From positions 1 through 5,644 of the forward strand of contig JAESSX010000308.1 of the NCBI GenBank assembly GCA_016763915.1: 5,644 bases of DNA, in the 5' to 3' direction. The notes under the pieces are model-generated. The model made no database searches. It saw only the letters and a program-made list of their open reading frames with translations, and had not been told where the DNA came from. This stretch comes from Rhodospirillales bacterium. GTDB lineage: Bacteria > Pseudomonadota > Alphaproteobacteria > Rhodospirillales_A > Casp-alpha2. The translations under genes were made by a program, and so were the position numbers. Positions 4,169 through 5,644 of this stretch are shown one piece after another. The stretch's first letter is position 1; each line of letters begins with the position of its first letter.

Positions 4169-5644
4169 ATGAGGAAATCTATCTTTAAACAGGGCTATGC
4201 CCTGCTGGCCGTGCTGTGCGGATTAGTCACTATTTCGTTCGCCGGTCAGACATCCGCGCAGGAAGTCAAAGCCGCGACGCTCTACGGCAACATGACGGCC
4301 GTCACTCAGGATATGCTCAACCGCGCCGGCGGGGATGCGAACAACTTCCTGCATACCAACGGCAACTACGCGCAAACCCGGTATTATCCGGCCAGTCAAA
4401 TCAATACCAGCAATGTCAAAAACCTGCGTCCGGCCTGGATCTTCCAGACCGAGGTGGTGGAATCCCAGGAAACGACGCCGATCGTCGTCAACGGCATCAT
4501 GTATATCACCACGTCGTTCAACCACGTTTACGCGCTGAACGCGGCGACGGGTGAGCAGATCTGGCACTACAAGCACAAGATGGGCCCGATCACGACCTAT
4601 TGCTGCGGCCCCAACAACCGCGGCGTCGCCGTTGCCGGCGACAAGCTCTTCATGGGAACCCTGGACGCCAAGCTGGTGGCGCTCGATGCCAAGTCGGGCA
4701 AAGTGATCTGGGAGAAACTGATCGCCGACCCCGAAAAAGGGTACAGCGAAACCATGGCGCCGACCGTCGTCAACAACAAGGTGCTGATCGGCACCAACGG
4801 CGGTGAATACGGCATCCGCGGTTTCATCAAGGCCTTCGACGCCAATTCCGGCAAGCTGCTGTGGACCTTCCACACGACCCCGAAAAATTCGGTCGGCAAG
4901 TGGGCCACCCACGACGCTACCGGCCGCGACATGCTCCGCAACATCCAGGCCGAGAAAGCGGCGCTCAAGAAAATGGGCGATCCCTACAAGACCCTCGGCG
5001 GCGGCGTGTGGCAGAACCCGGCCGTGGACCTGGAAACCAACCGCATCTATTTCCTGGCCGGCAACCCGTCGCCCGACCTCGACGGTTCGATCCGCCCGGG
5101 CGACAACCTGTACACTAACTCGTTGATTTCCGTCGACCTCAACACCGGCAAATACGCCTGCCACTTCCAGTACATCGCCCATGACGTCTGGGACCTGGAC
5201 GCGGTCAGCCCGGCGATCCTCACTATGGTCAAGGACAACAACGGCAAGATGGTCAAAGGCGTCCTGCATGGCGGCAAGACCGGGCACGTCTATATCCATA
5301 AGGCCAGCGACTGCAGCCTGATCCGCTTCTCCGAAGCCATGGTGCCGCAGGAAGACATGTGGGTGCTGCCGACCAAGAACGGCCAGCGCATGCTGCCGGG
5401 CGCCAACGGCGGCGTCGAATGGTCACCGATGACGGTCGATGCGAACCTCGGCCTCGTCTATGCCCTCAACCTGCATCAGCCGATGACCTATCACGTCGAA
5501 AGCACGCCTTATCCCGACGGCAAGCTGTGGCTTGGCGGCGCTTTCAAGGTCATCGCCAGCGAAGAGCAGTGGGGCAATGTTTCCGCCGTTGACTACAACA
5601 CCGGCAAGATCCGCTGGAAGGTCAAAACCCAGCAGCCGATGATC
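4169..5644 (+). CDS. PQQ-dependent alcohol dehydrogenase (methanol/ethanol family), 3' end outside window
   Basis: 492 residues are visible, in frame to the last base; the family is usually about 570-620, so the final blades are missing. The ATG follows GGGAGGAG (4159-4166) and starts a Sec signal peptide ([20 protein letters not shown], cut after SA at residue 30). These periplasmic eight-bladed propellers oxidise alcohols or aldehydes with PQQ and pass electrons to a cytochrome c. The diagnostic parts are present: [17 protein letters not shown] (70-86); a vicinal Cys pair in [10 protein letters not shown] (Cys145-Cys146) that lies over PQQ; Glu213 in NGGEYGIRG and Asn299 in [10 protein letters not shown] as metal ligands; [10 protein letters not shown] (309-318); and catalytic Asp342 in HDVWDLDAV. 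Trp245 is the likely PQQ-stacking residue. Propeller docking motifs of the form A.D..TG...W recur ([11 protein letters not shown] 122, [11 protein letters not shown] 171, [11 protein letters not shown] 222, [11 protein letters not shown] 473). Asp344, two after the catalytic Asp, matches the extra lanthanide ligand of XoxF-type enzymes, so lanthanide use is predicted. No haem domain is visible so far. The substrate cannot be told, and I give no symbol because exaA- and xoxF-like groups both share these motifs. Confidence 0.93.
   Translation, partial: MRKSIFKQGYALLAVLCGLVTISFAGQTSAQEVKAATLYGNMTAVTQDMLNRAGGDANNFLHTNGNYAQTRYYPASQINTSNVKNLRPAWIFQTEVVESQETTPIVVNGIMYITTSFNHVYALNAATGEQIWHYKHKMGPITTYCCGPNNRGVAVAGDKLFMGTLDAKLVALDAKSGKVIWEKLIADPEKGYSETMAPTVVNNKVLIGTNGGEYGIRGFIKAFDANSGKLLWTFHTTPKNSVGKWATHDATGRDMLRNIQAEKAALKKMGDPYKTLGGGVWQNPAVDLETNRIYFLAGNPSPDLDGSIRPGDNLYTNSLISVDLNTGKYACHFQYIAHDVWDLDAVSPAILTMVKDNNGKMVKGVLHGGKTGHVYIHKASDCSLIRFSEAMVPQEDMWVLPTKNGQRMLPGANGGVEWSPMTVDANLGLVYALNLHQPMTYHVESTPYPDGKLWLGGAFKVIASEEQWGNVSAVDYNTGKIRWKVKTQQPMI

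Noticed and set aside
4223..5299. Long minus-strand open frame (358 residues) opposite the alcohol dehydrogenase.
   Set aside because: Rich in Val, Gly, Asp and His as expected for the reverse of G/C-rich coding sequence; the plus strand holds an unmistakable quinoprotein.
1..5644. CRISPR array, tRNA or rRNA genes, transposase or integrase.
   Set aside because: No regularly spaced repeats, no cloverleaf or rRNA-like sequence, and no recombinase motifs were seen on either strand.

Overview
The window looks like a piece of a Gram-negative, probably proteobacterial chromosome. Three consecutive genes on the right encode Sec-exported periplasmic redox proteins: a soluble quinoprotein-type dehydrogenase, a small class I c-type cytochrome and a PQQ alcohol dehydrogenase. 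An alphaproteobacterium (Rhodospirillales-like) is my best guess. It rests on general resemblance and on a repeat region at 1840-2134 that reminds me of non-coding repeats in alphaproteobacterial genomes. It was not checked against any database.

Left part (1-2295): a graveyard of broken genes. On the minus strand, reading leftwards from 710, there is a signal-peptide protein with a frameshift and probable internal deletion. Its end runs without a stop into a twin-arginine (Tat) signal peptide that lacks a start codon. A single missing G at 241/242 explains both defects: putting it back creates a TAA stop for the first gene and an overlapping ATG start for the second, with a GGAG ribosome site at the right distance. 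The Tat gene is cut off just after its signal. A minus-strand promoter-like pair and a possible new start codon (58) follow at the window edge. On the plus strand there is a strong intrinsic terminator (1033-1063) with no recognisable gene in front of it. Next comes a chimeric open frame in which the N-terminal part of an NMT1/THI5-like substrate-binding protein (1137-1385) is joined in frame to the C-terminal half of a HlyD-type secretion adaptor (1386-1829). The frame then reads into a repeat-rich non-coding stretch with four CAGGGAA/TTCCCTG motifs.

Right part (2296-5644): intact genes, all on the plus strand. A 425-residue L-sorbosone/sugar dehydrogenase-like beta-propeller protein (2296-3573) is followed at once by a strong terminator (3600-3631). 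Then come a 113-residue cytochrome c (GTG start at 3647, stop at 3988), a 180-base gap with a possible promoter, and a PQQ-dependent alcohol dehydrogenase (from 4169) that runs off the window after 492 residues. The last keeps the vicinal Cys pair, the Glu/Asn/Asp metal ligands and a second Asp two residues after the catalytic Asp. In known enzymes that second Asp goes with lanthanide rather than calcium use.

Taken together, the right part looks like a periplasmic respiratory oxidation module. The quinoprotein oxidises an alcohol or aldehyde, the small cytochrome probably accepts its electrons, and the sorbosone-dehydrogenase-like protein may handle a related substrate. I see no clear sign of a wholly new system. 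The most unusual items are the in-frame chimera, the single-base explanation of the lost stop and start, and the terminator between the dehydrogenase and the cytochrome.
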